Shown here: positions 24,027 through 35,200 of the stretch, piece after piece
Position numbering within the stretch: position 1 is the stretch's first letter
How the letters are laid out: each line of letters starts with the position of its first letter
Source of the DNA: Auricularia sp. M13
Taxonomy: Eukaryota; Basidiomycota; Agaricomycetes; Auriculariales; Auriculariaceae
DNA: 64,000 bases
Direction: 5' to 3'
Assembly (NCBI GenBank): GCA_037042915.1
Contig: CM073197.1
Span: 1,736,001-1,800,000, forward strand
The notes under the pieces: generated by a model
What the model saw: the letters and a program-made list of their open reading frames with translations, nothing else
What the model was told of the DNA's origin: nothing
Databases searched by the model: none
Made by a program: the position numbers and the translations under genes

Positions 24027-26437
24027 ATGGCTTCCGCGCCCTCTGCCGCAAGCGCGTCTCAGGGTCTCCGACCGTCGACTGCCGTTGGCTTTCTTCCGTT
24101 CGCCAACACGCTCTTCGCGCACGTTGGGTACGCGTCCCCCCCGTCGCTGCGCCTCTGCCCTTGCTCATCGACCCCCGCAGCGGCGCAGCAGCCCTGTTCC
24201 TCGCCACGACAGATGCGACGCTCGTAGCCACCGCGCTGCCGTCGATTGCCCAGCAGCTCAAGGTCTCGCCCGCGCACTACACATGGATCAGCGTGTCCTA
24301 TCTGCTCGCCCAGACGATGCTGCAGCCCATATACGGCCACGTATCTGACTCGTTCGGGCGCAAGGTGTGGCTATATGCGCTCTTGCTTTCGCTGGCTGAC
24401 GCGCGTCCAGGCCGTCCTGGTCACGAGTATCGTGCTGTTCATGGTCGGCTCCGCGCTCACAGCGTTCGCCTATGTGAGCATGGACGCAAACACACCCCTG
24501 CCGTCGTCTTACGTCCCACAGACCACCGGCGTTCTCATCTTAGCGCGCGCTCTGTCTGGGGCCGCAGCTGGCGGCATCGTTTGCTCAGTATGGACGATTC
24601 TGTCCGAAATCGTCCCTCCGTCCAAGCGGGCCGTGTGGTCAATGGCCCTGTCCTTTACCTGGTGCGCGTCTGCCGTCGCTGGTCCAGTTCTGGGGGGTGT
24701 TTTCAGCGGTTTGTGCGGTCCATCATCGTCTTGGGAAACGCTCACAGGCGCTCAGGCTCCAGCCACTCGTTTCTGTCGTGGCGCGTCGCGTGTATGTCAC
24801 ATGCTCGCGGTCTCTTTTGCCGTCGTTATTGACGCCTGCTACGCAGTCCTCCTAAACATTCCGATCTGCATATTGGCGCTTGTGCTTGTGCTTGCGGCCT
24901 TACGTCGGTTCCAATTCCAGAAACGCGAAAGGCACTCTACATGGGCAAAACTTTTCCAAAAGCTGTGGACGTCCTTTGACTTCATCGGAATGGTCCTTCT
25001 CATGGGCGCCACCGCATGCGTCCTGCTGGGATTCAGCCGCGCAACGTCAAGTGGTTGTGAGTAAACGTGTAGACCCTGGCCTTGCATCGAGCGCTCACTG
25101 CTGGATCTAGGGAAGGATCGTGTTACTATCACTTTGGTTCTTGTTGGCCTCGTTCTGCTTGTCGTCGCCGGCTTTTACGAAGCACGCACAGCCCGCGAAG
25201 CGTTGATCCCGCCGTCATTGTTTTGCTCCTTTACTGCGTGTACGCACTATCCTGCAGGCGCTTCCCGCCTCCCGACTGACTTGCTCCTTTCAGGCATCGT
25301 CTTCTTGTCGTCATTCCTCATCACCTTTGCATTCAATGCCGGGACATTTTATCTTGCGGTGTATGCCCAGGTGTGCCACAAACTATCCAAAGTGGGTCGA
25401 ATGCTCATTACGCCCTCAACAGGCGCGTGGCGCCAGCCCTCTGGAAGCTGGATACTTCCTGCTCCCTTATTCCCTGGGGTCTTCGGCCATCTCCATTCCG
25501 ACTGCCATTCTAATCGACCGCGCTCAGCGTGGCGCGACAAAGACGACGTTGCCCCCGAAAATCGCATTTGTGGTCGGGCTTGGTGTTTCTTGCATCGGAT
25601 TCGGTGCGAAGCCCGTCCTTGCTGATTGACATCCTATATTGACGCCGTTGATAAGGTCTCATGACCATGCTGAATATCCGTAGTAGTGCTTTCGAGCGCG
25701 CGTTTTACCCACTCGTAGCTGGTCTCGGCATTGGGATGACGCTACATTCCCCATTCCAAATTCTCACGAACGCGGTCGGCCCAGAGAAGCTTGCTGCCAC
25801 GACAGGTGCCTTCTTCCTTGTACGATTTATTGCCACAACGATCGGAGTAGTGAGTGCTTTCCTGGTGGGGTGCTAGACGCCATCTCACGCCGCAAGCACA
25901 GTCAACAGCTGGTGTAATCTTTACGACAATGCTGCAAGGCTCACTGCCTCCTAATTTCACTGTTGACGATGTCGTGTCTGACTTGGGAGGTCTCGTGAAC
26001 ATCCAAGACGCCTTGACACGCCAAAGTGTCCTCGCCGCTGTTTCTCGAGCTCTATCGGTATGTGGCTTTGTCACACGCCCGTCCGTTTGTTCCTTCGCGA
26101 CCCTGCGAGTGCTAATGACGCCCAGGTAATCTGGATGGTCTGCTGTCCGATGGTCGGTCTTGCCTGCTTCGTACGTCTAATAGCTCGCAGAGGCGTCTGG
26201 TGCATCAGATGACCGATGCCTTTCCCGCTCCAGGCTGCCATCTTCATCCGTGTCACCGTCGTGAGGGGCAGTGAAGAAGAGCTAAGCAGCCCCAAGCGCG
26301 CGGATACGCCTGACTCCACAGTCGCCAATTCTACGACCGAGACTGTTTCGACAGACCTCGAGAAGGGCCTGGCGCCCTCCAGCCTGCCGCCCCTCGCACC
26401 TCTCGCCACATCATCCCCCCTTGACGCGGCCAAGTGA
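24027..26437 (+). CDS. MFS transporter, DHA2/VBA-like drug or basic amino-acid family
   Basis: Twelve exons: 24027..24127, 24181..24364, 24411..24712, 24748..24791, 24847..25056, 25111..25239, 25294..25370, 25423..25603, 25656..25849, 25902..26057, 26126..26170, 26234..26437; 608 aa, all in phase. Membrane protein with about 14 predicted helices. DHA2-type signatures: FLATTDATLVATALPSIAQQ (helix 1), motif A-like GHVSDSFGRK, VLILARALSGAAAGGI, GPVLGGVFSG (motif C region), SWRVAFLLNIPICIL, and a later half with ASPLEAGYFLLPYSLGS and KLAATTGAFFLVRF. The cytosolic tail is Ser/Thr/Pro-rich (STDLEKGLAPSS). These features place it among H+ antiporters for drugs, basic amino acids or siderophores; the substrate cannot be read from sequence. 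Confidence 0.88.
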
Positions 26438-26800
26438 CCGCGTCGTCGCCGCTCTCACCTTCGCGCTCTCCGCTTTCCGTTGTGCATGTTTGCTCTGTTT
26501 CTCGGTGTGCATGTTTCTTGTTTTCTCATCGCTGTCCGCCTGTCCTGCTCTCACGCACGCATTGTCTGCTTGCAACCCCGGTAGATCATAGTCGGAATCT
26601 GACCACTCCGTTGACAAGCTCCATCTTGCCTCCTAACTTCCAAGCCTGCATGGTCGTCTGCAGAGTGGTCAAGTTTCGGAAGTCACAACTATTAGTAGCT
26701 ACGCCACGAATGATAATATACGAATGCTGGATTGACGTTTGTATTGATACAGTATATGAGCGTGTTAAAGCAAACATCGGGACGACACGGGAGGGACGGA
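26438..26800. other. Convergent 3' intergenic region MFS / MED6
   Basis: About 360 bp between opposing stop codons. It is pyrimidine-rich just after the transporter stop and AT-richer toward MED6. No gene or RNA recognised. Confidence 0.5.
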
Positions 26801-27997
26801 TTAGGACGTTTGAGGCGGGGCGACTGTTCCTGTTCCTGAACGAGATAGACAATGAGTAGGCGGCTGCACTGACAGTGGCAGCAGCAAATGAAGTGTCAAA
26901 CACTCACGTTTGCGCTTTTTCTTCGATGGCGCGCCGTCCGTCGATCCTGCACGTGCAGCCGGGGCAGGGGAAGCAGATGGCGCGGCAGGCTGATCGGGAA
27001 CGGCAGCTGGAGGCGGCTCTGTGGCAGGGCCAGAGTTGTCGCGGAAATGCGGGACGAGCGTCGCCTTGGCGTGCAACGCGGTCGTCGTCATAGCGAGGAG
27101 CAGCGGGCGCGAGTCTGTCATCTTTTTCGCGCCGGAGGCCGCGGACGACGCGTCTGGTGCAGATGGCTGAGTGGGCGCAGGGTCGTCGGAGACATGCATG
27201 GCGCTGGGCTCTGGCGGCTCGAGTGACGGGCGAGCTTTGCGTGGGCTGTCGGCCGCCGTGGCCTGGTGGGCGGAGGAAGCATTGCCCTCCACGATCGGCC
27301 AGACAAAGCCCAGGCGTGGGGTAAAGTCGGGCCTGTGCGAGCGGATGGATTCGAGAGAAGCTTGCAGTGAATGAAGAGCCGCGAGCTGAGTCCCGGGCGT
27401 GAGGAGTGCTGCATGCGCCACGGCGGGGGTTGTGGGGGACAGCTGCGCACCAATCTATTGCTGACGACGCTGTACACGTCTGGGGCTTGATATATTCTAT
27501 TGTGCAGAACAAAGTAGGCCGCAAGGGGCTGGACTGAATGGGGGTTCAGCGTGGGCGGCAGAGCGACGCTAGGCCGTACCAGCGTCCGGCGCGAGACGGT
27601 TCTGCTTGTGGATGACAAACAGCGCTGGCGGCTGGGCTGCCACGACGGCGAACTCAATGCCCGTGAAGCGCCTGAGCTCCTCGGCCTCGTTCTTGAGCGC
27701 GACGCCGGTATGGACGGTCTGCATGCGCAGGACCTGATTGTTGCTCTGCTTGTCATAGAACATCGACGTCGCAAAGTAGTCGAGCACGTTCTCGGCCGTC
27801 AGAGGCCCGTTTGCCTGCGCGCGGCCGCGTCAGAGCCGGCGAACACAGCGCCCGTGCGCCGCGGCTTGCCTGGATCCACTCGTGCCATATGAAGAATCGG
27901 TGCGAGCTAAGGCGCGCAGGTCAGTGCGCGTGTCACGCCAGAGCCGCGGGCCAGAGACGCACTGGTCGTCCGCCGGATGCACGTCCTGGACGTTCAT
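26801..27997 (-). CDS. MED6: Mediator complex subunit 6
   Basis: Six exons: 27963..27997, 27870..27906, 27580..27814, 27451..27485, 26908..27385, 26801..26835; 284 aa. Mediator head-module subunit that contacts RNA polymerase II and the middle module. The conserved core is unmistakable once spliced: SHRFFIWHEWIQANGPLTA, NVLDYFATSMFYDKQSNNQV, GIEFAVVAAQPPALFVIHKQ, YSVVSNRL and HRPDFTPRLGFVWPIVEG. The C-terminal half is low-complexity (Ala/Pro/Ser) and ends in a basic KKKRKR patch. Intron 2 (27815..27869) uses a GC donor in a CAG|GCAAGC context. Exons 1, 2, 4 and 6 are only 35-37 nt each. Divergent NRAMP gene upstream. Confidence 0.92.
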
Positions 27998-28575
27998 GCC
28001 AGCGACAGTCGGCTGCTGCCGAGACGCGCTTCCGAGTCTGAGTCGGTGACGCTCCTTCCGCCCCCGTTGCCCTCAGAGAGCTCAGCGCATTCAAATCAAG
28101 GGCAGTAATACATGCCATGTATCTCTGCCCACGGCCCGTCCATCTGCTCCAGCGCTGCCCATGTCCCGGGGATTCTCATGTCAAGTCTACGAGGGGCTGC
28201 CCCCTCTTGCTCGCTGCCCCATTGCTTGGTTCGACGGCCGCCCGCGTTGTCACGGCCCGTTGTTCTGGGCGCAGTGTGACAGCCGCGGACGGTCATTCAT
28301 GACGTACGATGCCCCCTACTACTCAGAGGAGTGCAACGTGCCAGAGCCGCAGGTACTCATGCGGGTGAGCACCAGTACTCACAAAGAAGACCCGGCTGCA
28401 GAATGAAAACAGCAAGTCGCATTTTTTCGAGCTTGGGAGGTGCGCGGCTGTTGAATCCAGCCGGTGCCGACAGAGCGGTAATCGTCTCGCCCGTCGTCCC
28501 CGAACCCGATGGCTTGGGCTCGTTCGTTTCCTCGCCCCGCGCGCTCTGTTGCTCCTGCTCCTGCCCCCGTCGTCC
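27998..28575. promoter_or_regulatory. Divergent region MED6 / NRAMP
   Basis: 578 bp between start codons. Short open frames only, without family motifs. It probably contains both promoters; a small upstream exon of the transporter cannot be excluded. Confidence 0.45.
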
Positions 28576-30951
28576 ATGGCAGCCGCGTCCGACATCAGCC
28601 CGTCCGGCGCCCAGAACGACACTGCAGCCAGTGACGCCACAAATGACCGATCCTTCCGCTCCAGGCTCGGACGCAGAGCCCGCCTATGCCTGCACACGGT
28701 CAGTCCTTCCAGCCAGCTCTGGACCTTGTGCGGCTCTGAAAATCACTTCCAGGTTAAGCACCACATGAAGCGGCACGCCGGCGCGGGCATCATGGCGAGG
28801 TGGCTCGCCCTGCCTGTTCGCGAAACAAAACGGGCTCACACCCACGCAGCGTTGCGTATTTTGACCCAGGCAATTGGTCGGTCGATTTGCAAGCTGGCTC
28901 GCAGTTCGGTTCGTCTAGCGCGTCGTCGGCAACGACTTCAAACTTGACGCGCCACACCCGACAGGCTATCGCCTATTATTCGTCGTTTTGCTCTCCAGCG
29001 TTGTACGTCTCTCGTGTCGTTTATCAGTTTCTCCGTCATCATCAGCTGAACGTCGTCTGATTCAAGGGAGCAGTTGTTCTTCAAGTGCGCCCGCCCCTCG
29101 CTCGCTGCGGCAGACGGAATTTATTGACCACCTTCTTCTCCCGCAGACAATGGCATGCAGACTCGGTCGGTTGCCCTTTCCCTTCGCTTCGTATGACCTC
29201 TAAAATTACTCTCCATTTTTTCTATCAGGCTGCGTTACTGGCGCAGATTTAGCCCAACACTGCAGATTGTTGTTCGGGAATCATCCGACACACAGAAAAC
29301 TCGTTCGCGGGCTATTCTTGTGGCCATTATATGTGTTGTGCGAGATCGCAATCATAGCGACCGACCTTGCCGAGCTTCTGGGCTCTGCTGTTGGATTGTG
29401 CCTGCTCATTGGGCCCAGTTTTCCCCTATGGGCCGGTGTTCTGCTCACCGCAAGCGATATCTTACTCGTCCTCACCCTCTCACGTGCCCGCACCGGCAGA
29501 CCCGCGCGTGCGGTGGAATTCATAGTCGTCGGACTCGTCCGTCATCATTCTCCACATTTCGGGCTGCTCGCTGATGCTTGGTGGCAGGTGGTGGCTACAT
29601 TTGTGTGCTTTATAGTACTTATCGTTAAAGTCCGCCCACACTGGCCGGCCGTGTTTCAAGGTTACCTCCCATCCAAGGCGCTGGTGCAACATGGCGCCAT
29701 CTACACCTGTACGCGCTGCCGCCCTCTGTCGCTCGCAGCCTCCACCCTGTTTTTCTCATGTTGTCTCCCTCCCCTAGCCATTGGCATCCTTGGCGCCACA
29801 GTGATGTGAGGCACCCACTCGCATGAATCTGTTGCGCTGCGAGCCTAACGCGCTGTTGCAGGCCACACGCGCTCTTTCTGGGAAGCTCCTTGGCCACTTT
29901 GGACCGCGTCGCTGTCGACGTGTCGTTACCGCCGCCAAACATGACCGGCTCCAGCACTAAGGTGCAGATGATCAAGCGCGTCGTGGGTTCCCTATTTGGG
30001 ATAGAGCGTGCCGTGTCGGACGACGCGTCCAAGAAGACGGCGCGCAGCCACGCCGAGTGGGACAATAACTCGCTGGAGTTTGTGCTAGCGCATCTCAAGC
30101 ACGCAGTTGCCGACATCGGTGCGTCGTGTCACCGCGGAGGTTTCGCGCGAGAGAGCTCATTTCGCGCGCTCGACGACGATCTGCTCCTGCAGTGGCCAGC
30201 CTGTTAGGATTTGCAATGGTGATAAATTCGGCGTGCGTGAGATTCTCTTGGGGCCCCGCACTGTCCCATCACGCCCTGGGAAACGTTGCGTGCTTAACCC
30301 TTTTCCGTCACACCAGGATCCTCGTTCTCGCGGCCGCCGTGTTTTTCCACACACAGCGAGATAGCGACAACCCGGCAGGCCTGTTTGACGCGCATGCGTT
30401 GATATCGAAAGTGGTGGGGAAACGTGAGTGGGAACACTCTTGTCTTTCTCGGGATCCGTGTGGCTGAGCGAAATTGGGCGCTTCGTTCGCGCCCTCCGCG
30501 CTTCCTGTGAACAGCTGCAGGCTATCTATTTGCGATTGCGCTGTTGTGTGCGGGGCAGAGCGCGAGTCTGACGGCGACGCTCGCGGGGCAGGTCGTCTCT
30601 GAAGGGTTCATCGAGTGGCGCCTTTCGGTAAGGACGGTTTTCGCTGTGACTTATTATTATGCTGCCTCTGACTGACGAGTCTGGCAGCCGTTCTTGCGCC
30701 GTCTGATTACACGGCTGATTGGACTGGGACCCAGCTGCGTCGTGGCGATCGTGTTCGGCAAGCGGGGCATCGACTCGCTGCTGTTTGGCAGCCAGGTCGC
30801 GCTCTCGTTCGTGCTGCCGTTCGTCGTGTTCCCGCTGGTGTGGCTCACGTCGTCGTCGCGGATCATGAGCGTTAGAGTGGGGGAGAAGTATGTAGACTAC
30901 AGCAACGGGCGGTGGGTCACTGTGTGCTGGGCTATGGGATATTTCTTGTAG
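28576..30951 (+). CDS. SMF1: NRAMP-family divalent metal transporter (SMF-like)
   Basis: Fourteen exons: 28576..28698, 28753..28799, 28850..28908, 28965..29002, 29067..29084, 29147..29165, 29229..29536, 29588..29708, 29778..29805, 29862..30118, 30208..30232, 30317..30423, 30521..30627, 30688..30951; 506 aa as read. Proton-coupled importer of Mn2+/Fe2+. Metal-site motifs are intact: DPGN in helix 1 (ASVAYFDPGNWSVDLQAGSQ) and MPH in helix 6 (GILGATVMPHALFLGS). Also seen: GCVTGADLAQHC, LCEIAIIATDLAELLGSA, AGQSASLTATLAGQVVSEGF and SFVLPFVVFPLVWLTSS. The frame stops at 30951 right after GYFL, but the -1 frame continues VVVCANGYAIVSLALGQ to a stop at 31010, the expected last helix, so one base appears to be missing near 30948. 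Function beyond metal transport is inferred. Confidence 0.9.
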
Positions 30952-30983
30952 TGGTGTGCGCCAACGGCTACGCCATTGTATCG

Positions 30984-32033
30984 CTAGCGCTGGGGCAGGC
31001 TTCGGTCTGATAAATAGCTTTGTACGCTTTGCTTCATCTGTAATTCCTTAGAACAAGGACACACGCTTTCGAGGATTGCACTCACCGGCGGGGAGAGACC
31101 TTTGCCCTCAAAGTATGCCAAGAAGAATTGCGTGGCGACCCAGTCGCTCTCTATGCGGCCGATGTCGCGGAATATGATGGTGCGCGGGCGGGAGGGCTGG
31201 GGCGGGTTAAGGATGACATCGAGGAAAGCGTGCTTTTGCAGTGGCGCGTTGGGAAACATGGACTTGAGCTTGTGCAGCGGTGTCACCAGTGTCTGTGGCA
31301 TATGAGAGGGAGCGGGAGACGACGCGTGGAGACGCACTCCTTCCTGCTCCCTGGTGAGCTGGCCGCGTTCCTGGGCGAGCTTGACGCGGGCCTGCATGGC
31401 CCTGACGAAACCGTCGCGCAGATGGGTAAAGTTGGTGCTACGGGTGGGAACTGGGGGGGAGCACGCGTCGGACGACGGTGGGCGCGGGTGGGCATGCGGA
31501 GGGCTCAACTTATGCGCAGGACGCAGGCGGTGTTGTTGACGAGATGGTCGATCTTGTCCTCGAACGACGCGTCGGCCGGCAGCTGCAGGACGGGGGCTCA
31601 GCCAGGGCAGCATCCAGGCACGGGCGCGCGCACGTTGAGGGCGGGATTGGACAGGTCTGCGTAGAAGCCGACGGAGTACACCTTGATGCCCAGGAACGAG
31701 ACCGTGCGCACGCCGGTCCCGACCAGCGTGAACGGCGGCAGCGCGAGACGCGACGGGATCTTGAGCGTCGCCGGGAACTCGATGCCCGTCGCCGGGTCCA
31801 CTGCGGGCGCGAGCATCAGCGGGCGCGTGGCGGGCAGTCGGCTATACTGTACCCTGGACCGGCGGCGACGACGGCGGGGGCGCGTCGAGCGAGATGCGCG
31901 GCGCGGAGGCTACTGACGCGGCGGCGGCGACGGCCAGGGCGGCCAGCGACACGGCCGTCGCGCAGTGGGGGCGGCGGGTTCTGCGTGCGAACGCGTGCAG
32001 GGCGCGGAATATGTGGGCAGAGGCGGCGGTCAT
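30984..32033 (-). CDS. AIM18-like mitochondrial protein with chalcone isomerase fold
   Basis: Six exons: 31853..32033, 31634..31800, 31510..31582, 31338..31450, 31086..31292, 30984..31046; about 267 aa. A Met at 32057 would add eight residues. The N-terminus (ASAHIFRALHAFARRTRRPH, then an Ala-rich hydrophobic stretch) fits a mitochondrial presequence plus membrane anchor. The core follows the fungal chalcone-isomerase-like pattern: VDPATGIEFPATLKIP, LVGTGVRTVSFLGIKVYSVG, NFTHLRDGFVRAM, TIIFRDIGRIESDWVATQFF and LAYFEGKGLSPP. Yeast relatives (Aim18/Aim46) are inner-membrane or matrix proteins without known isomerase activity. The third intron is in frame and stop-free, but its acceptor and family alignment favour splicing. 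Its stop lies 32 bp from the NRAMP stop as read, and inside the restored NRAMP tail. Confidence 0.85.
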
Positions 32034-32205
32034 GGCAGTGAGAGCGGGGATTGCCACTGGCAGCCTGAGGTCCAGCTCCGATCAGAGTCAGTTCAGTTCT
32101 TACTGACGCGTCCAGCATTGCGCGTCCCTCCGCTGCCAGTGCGCATACATAAGCCAAAGGCATCCGTGCGTTCCCGTCTCTCACTCTTTCCTGCCCGCCG
32201 CAGCC

Positions 32206-35200
32206 ATGGACATCCTCGTTGACGCCCTCGACGTCCAGGTCCTCGAAGCCGCCGTCGCGTCCCGCCTGCACGCCGCCATGGACGGCGACGACTCCCTCTC
32301 CCACGACTCCAGCCCGCCGTCCGGCGCAGAGACGCCCAAGACGAGCTCGGACCAGCAGCTGCGCGCGTCGCTGCAGACCTACCTGGACTCGCTGCCGTAC
32401 CAGTGCGAGTCGCTCGACGCCATGCTCGCAAAGCTCGACCTCATCGTCGGCCGCCTCGTCGTCTGCGCCCGCGCCCGCGACTGGAATACCCTCACAACCT
32501 GGGACTCGTTGCTGCAATGGTGCGTGCCACCACCGCCGCCGCCTCGCCGCGTGTCTTTGTTCCCGCCCCTGACACCGCGCAATCCGCCAGTTGGCTGCTC
32601 ATGCGCTACCCCATCACCCGCCCAGTCCGCGCCGGCCTCGTCAAGTTTTACTACGAGCTCATTCTCGTGCCCGGCATGGAGCCCAGAATCATCAGGACCT
32701 GGGCAGACATGATCCAGCGTCTGCTCGCGTCCAAACCCGGCCTCAAGCGCAAGCTCGAGCTCTCAGACCTCCAGCTCCCATGGGAACCCCTCTGGCGCAT
32801 CATGCGCAAGGAGCTCTGGCCCAAGGGACGCACCCACGACAACTCGTGCGTACTCGCCATCCCGCATTCCGAACGCCCGTGAGCTTATCCGCGGCTACAA
32901 TAAGCAGTCGCAACCTCGTCAACATTTTGCTCTTCGTCGCAGATCTCTGCAAGCGCTACTTCCCGCCCACAGAAATCCCCAACATGCTCGAGACCTTCAT
33001 CCCGCTGCTCACCCAGGACGTGCGTTCATGCTTCGCGGGGATTTGCATACGCGCTCATTCGCTCACGTGCCGCGCAGTCCATTTTGAGCATCGTGCCCGT
33101 CATCATCTCCTTCCTCCCTCCCACCCACTGCCATCTCTACGTCCCCGCTCTCTTCAAAATCTGGGAGGCCTTCAACTCCAACGTGCTCGACGAGCGCTTC
33201 CTCGAGTTGTTTGGCGCCCTCGCAGAGGAACATGTCGCCGGCAAGGCGGGCGATGCGGGCTCTGAAGGTGGCGCGGAATGGAAAGAAGTGGGCATTTGGA
33301 CGGGAGAGCAGTTCTCCATCTTGGTCGGCAAATGCTTGAACTCGATGAGTGCGTGCATTTCTGCCCCTGCACCTTTCGTATGAGCTAATTCTGCCATGAA
33401 AGACGTCCCTGTCGGTGCTGCTCGCGTGAGTAGCTGATTTGGATAACTCCAGCCGTTGATAGCTGAATGGACCACGCGTAGGGCTCGAGCACCACGGGCC
33501 CTTTGGCGGATGTGCAAGCCAACAGGCACGCTCTCAAAATCAAGAAACCCACCAACCGCTTCCGTGCGTGCTACCCCTGCCTGCGCGGCTAATCATACTC
33601 AAACGTTGCGCGACCCTGTTGCAGATTCTCTTGCCCAGATCCTCGTCTATTCCATGTCCGTCGACGGCGCCATCCGCGGCGAAGAGCGCGATTCCGAGCC
33701 GGGATATCTTGCGGGCTCCAAGTCTTTGGATGCGCTCGACAAGATTATCACGAGCACCGAGTCGTACTTCCACCCGTCGAATTCGGGTCACTGGACTATT
33801 AGCGTTCGCCGCATTTCGCTCCACAGGCAGTAGTTCACTGACGATGGGTACCAGTTGACGAACTTCATGCAGCAAGTGCTCGGCAAGTTCGCTAACAGGT
33901 GGAAGGAAGAGGAACAGAGCACTTGCAAGACGCCAGTGGTATGCCGAAATTTTATCTTCTTATCGCACTATGCGAGGCTGATTCCTGCTGTGAAGACTCA
34001 GCGGCTGACGCCCGCCATCCGGCGTGCCGTGGTTCAAGATTATGCGCACGCCTGCGCTTCTTTCTATGTTCTCCAAGGACATTATCGCGACGGCGTTTGC
34101 GCAGACGTCGCTCCGCGCAATGGCCCTGCTCGAGCCGGACCTCATTATGCCCCAAATTCTAGAGAAGGCATATTCCGGCCTCGAGAGTGTCAACGAGACG
34201 CATCGCACGACGGCCGTGCTCAACGCGCTTTCTGGCGTGTGCTTGCCGCTGGTGAACGAGCGGCTTTGGCTTGGAGGACAGAAGCATGTCGTTCCGCTTC
34301 TTGAACTCTGCCTGCCTGGCATCGACTTGGTAAGCGGCGACCCTCCGCCAAAACGTATTTGCAATGGCTAAACGCTGCTTGCAGAACGATCCCATGAAGA
34401 CGGTCTGCGCGACGATGTTTATCATCGGTGTTGTGCAGTACGTCAAGATCGGCGAGCTGACGAGCACGCCCCCGGACACGCTCGTCTCGTCCGAAGTGCC
34501 GGGGGAGGACATCTCCATGGCCAACACGACCGACCGGCTGCCGTTCGGCGTCGAGCCCGGCGGTCCCGCGCACCGCACGCGGCAGGAGGAGGCCGCGCTG
34601 ACGCGCGAGAGCTCGGCCGGGTTCGCGGACTGGGTCGTGAGCTTCTTCCGGCGGGTGTTCGCGCTGTACGAGAACCTGCCCGAGGAGGGCGGCAAGAAGA
34701 ACACGACGGGCGGGAAGCAGGAGGAGAGCGTGCTGAAGAGCCTCAAGAGCACGATGGACGTCATCTGCCTCCACCTCAGCGACTCGCTGTTCGACCTCGT
34801 GCTCAAGCTCGTGTTCGACTACGCCGCCAGCAATGCGCGCTCGAACTCCGTGCGCGCGTTTGGTCAACTCGTCGCGTGCCTTGCGCGCGTCAAGCCCGAG
34901 GCCGTGCTTGCTAGGTTTTTGCCGTACTGCACGGCGCAGATTGCGGAGGAGCTGAAGTATGGAGCGTCGAGCGTCAGGACGAACGCGACGCATATTGCCG
35001 CGCCGTCGGATACGACCTTGCATTGGAGTGCGTTTGTCCTTTTGGGGCGCTTTCGTGCCTACGCTGATGCGCTGCTCTTAGACTTGGCCATCCTTCGCGG
35101 AGTCATGGGATATGGAGGACCGGCGGTATGTGTTCATGCCTTGCTTGAAAAACATCCCTTCATCTTGCACTTTTTCGCAGCTCCTGAAATACAAGGACGA

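Noticed and set aside
34024-34371. Separate small gene starting at the internal Met in BLM10
   Set aside because: The frame is simply BLM10 continuing after the one-base shift near 34035.
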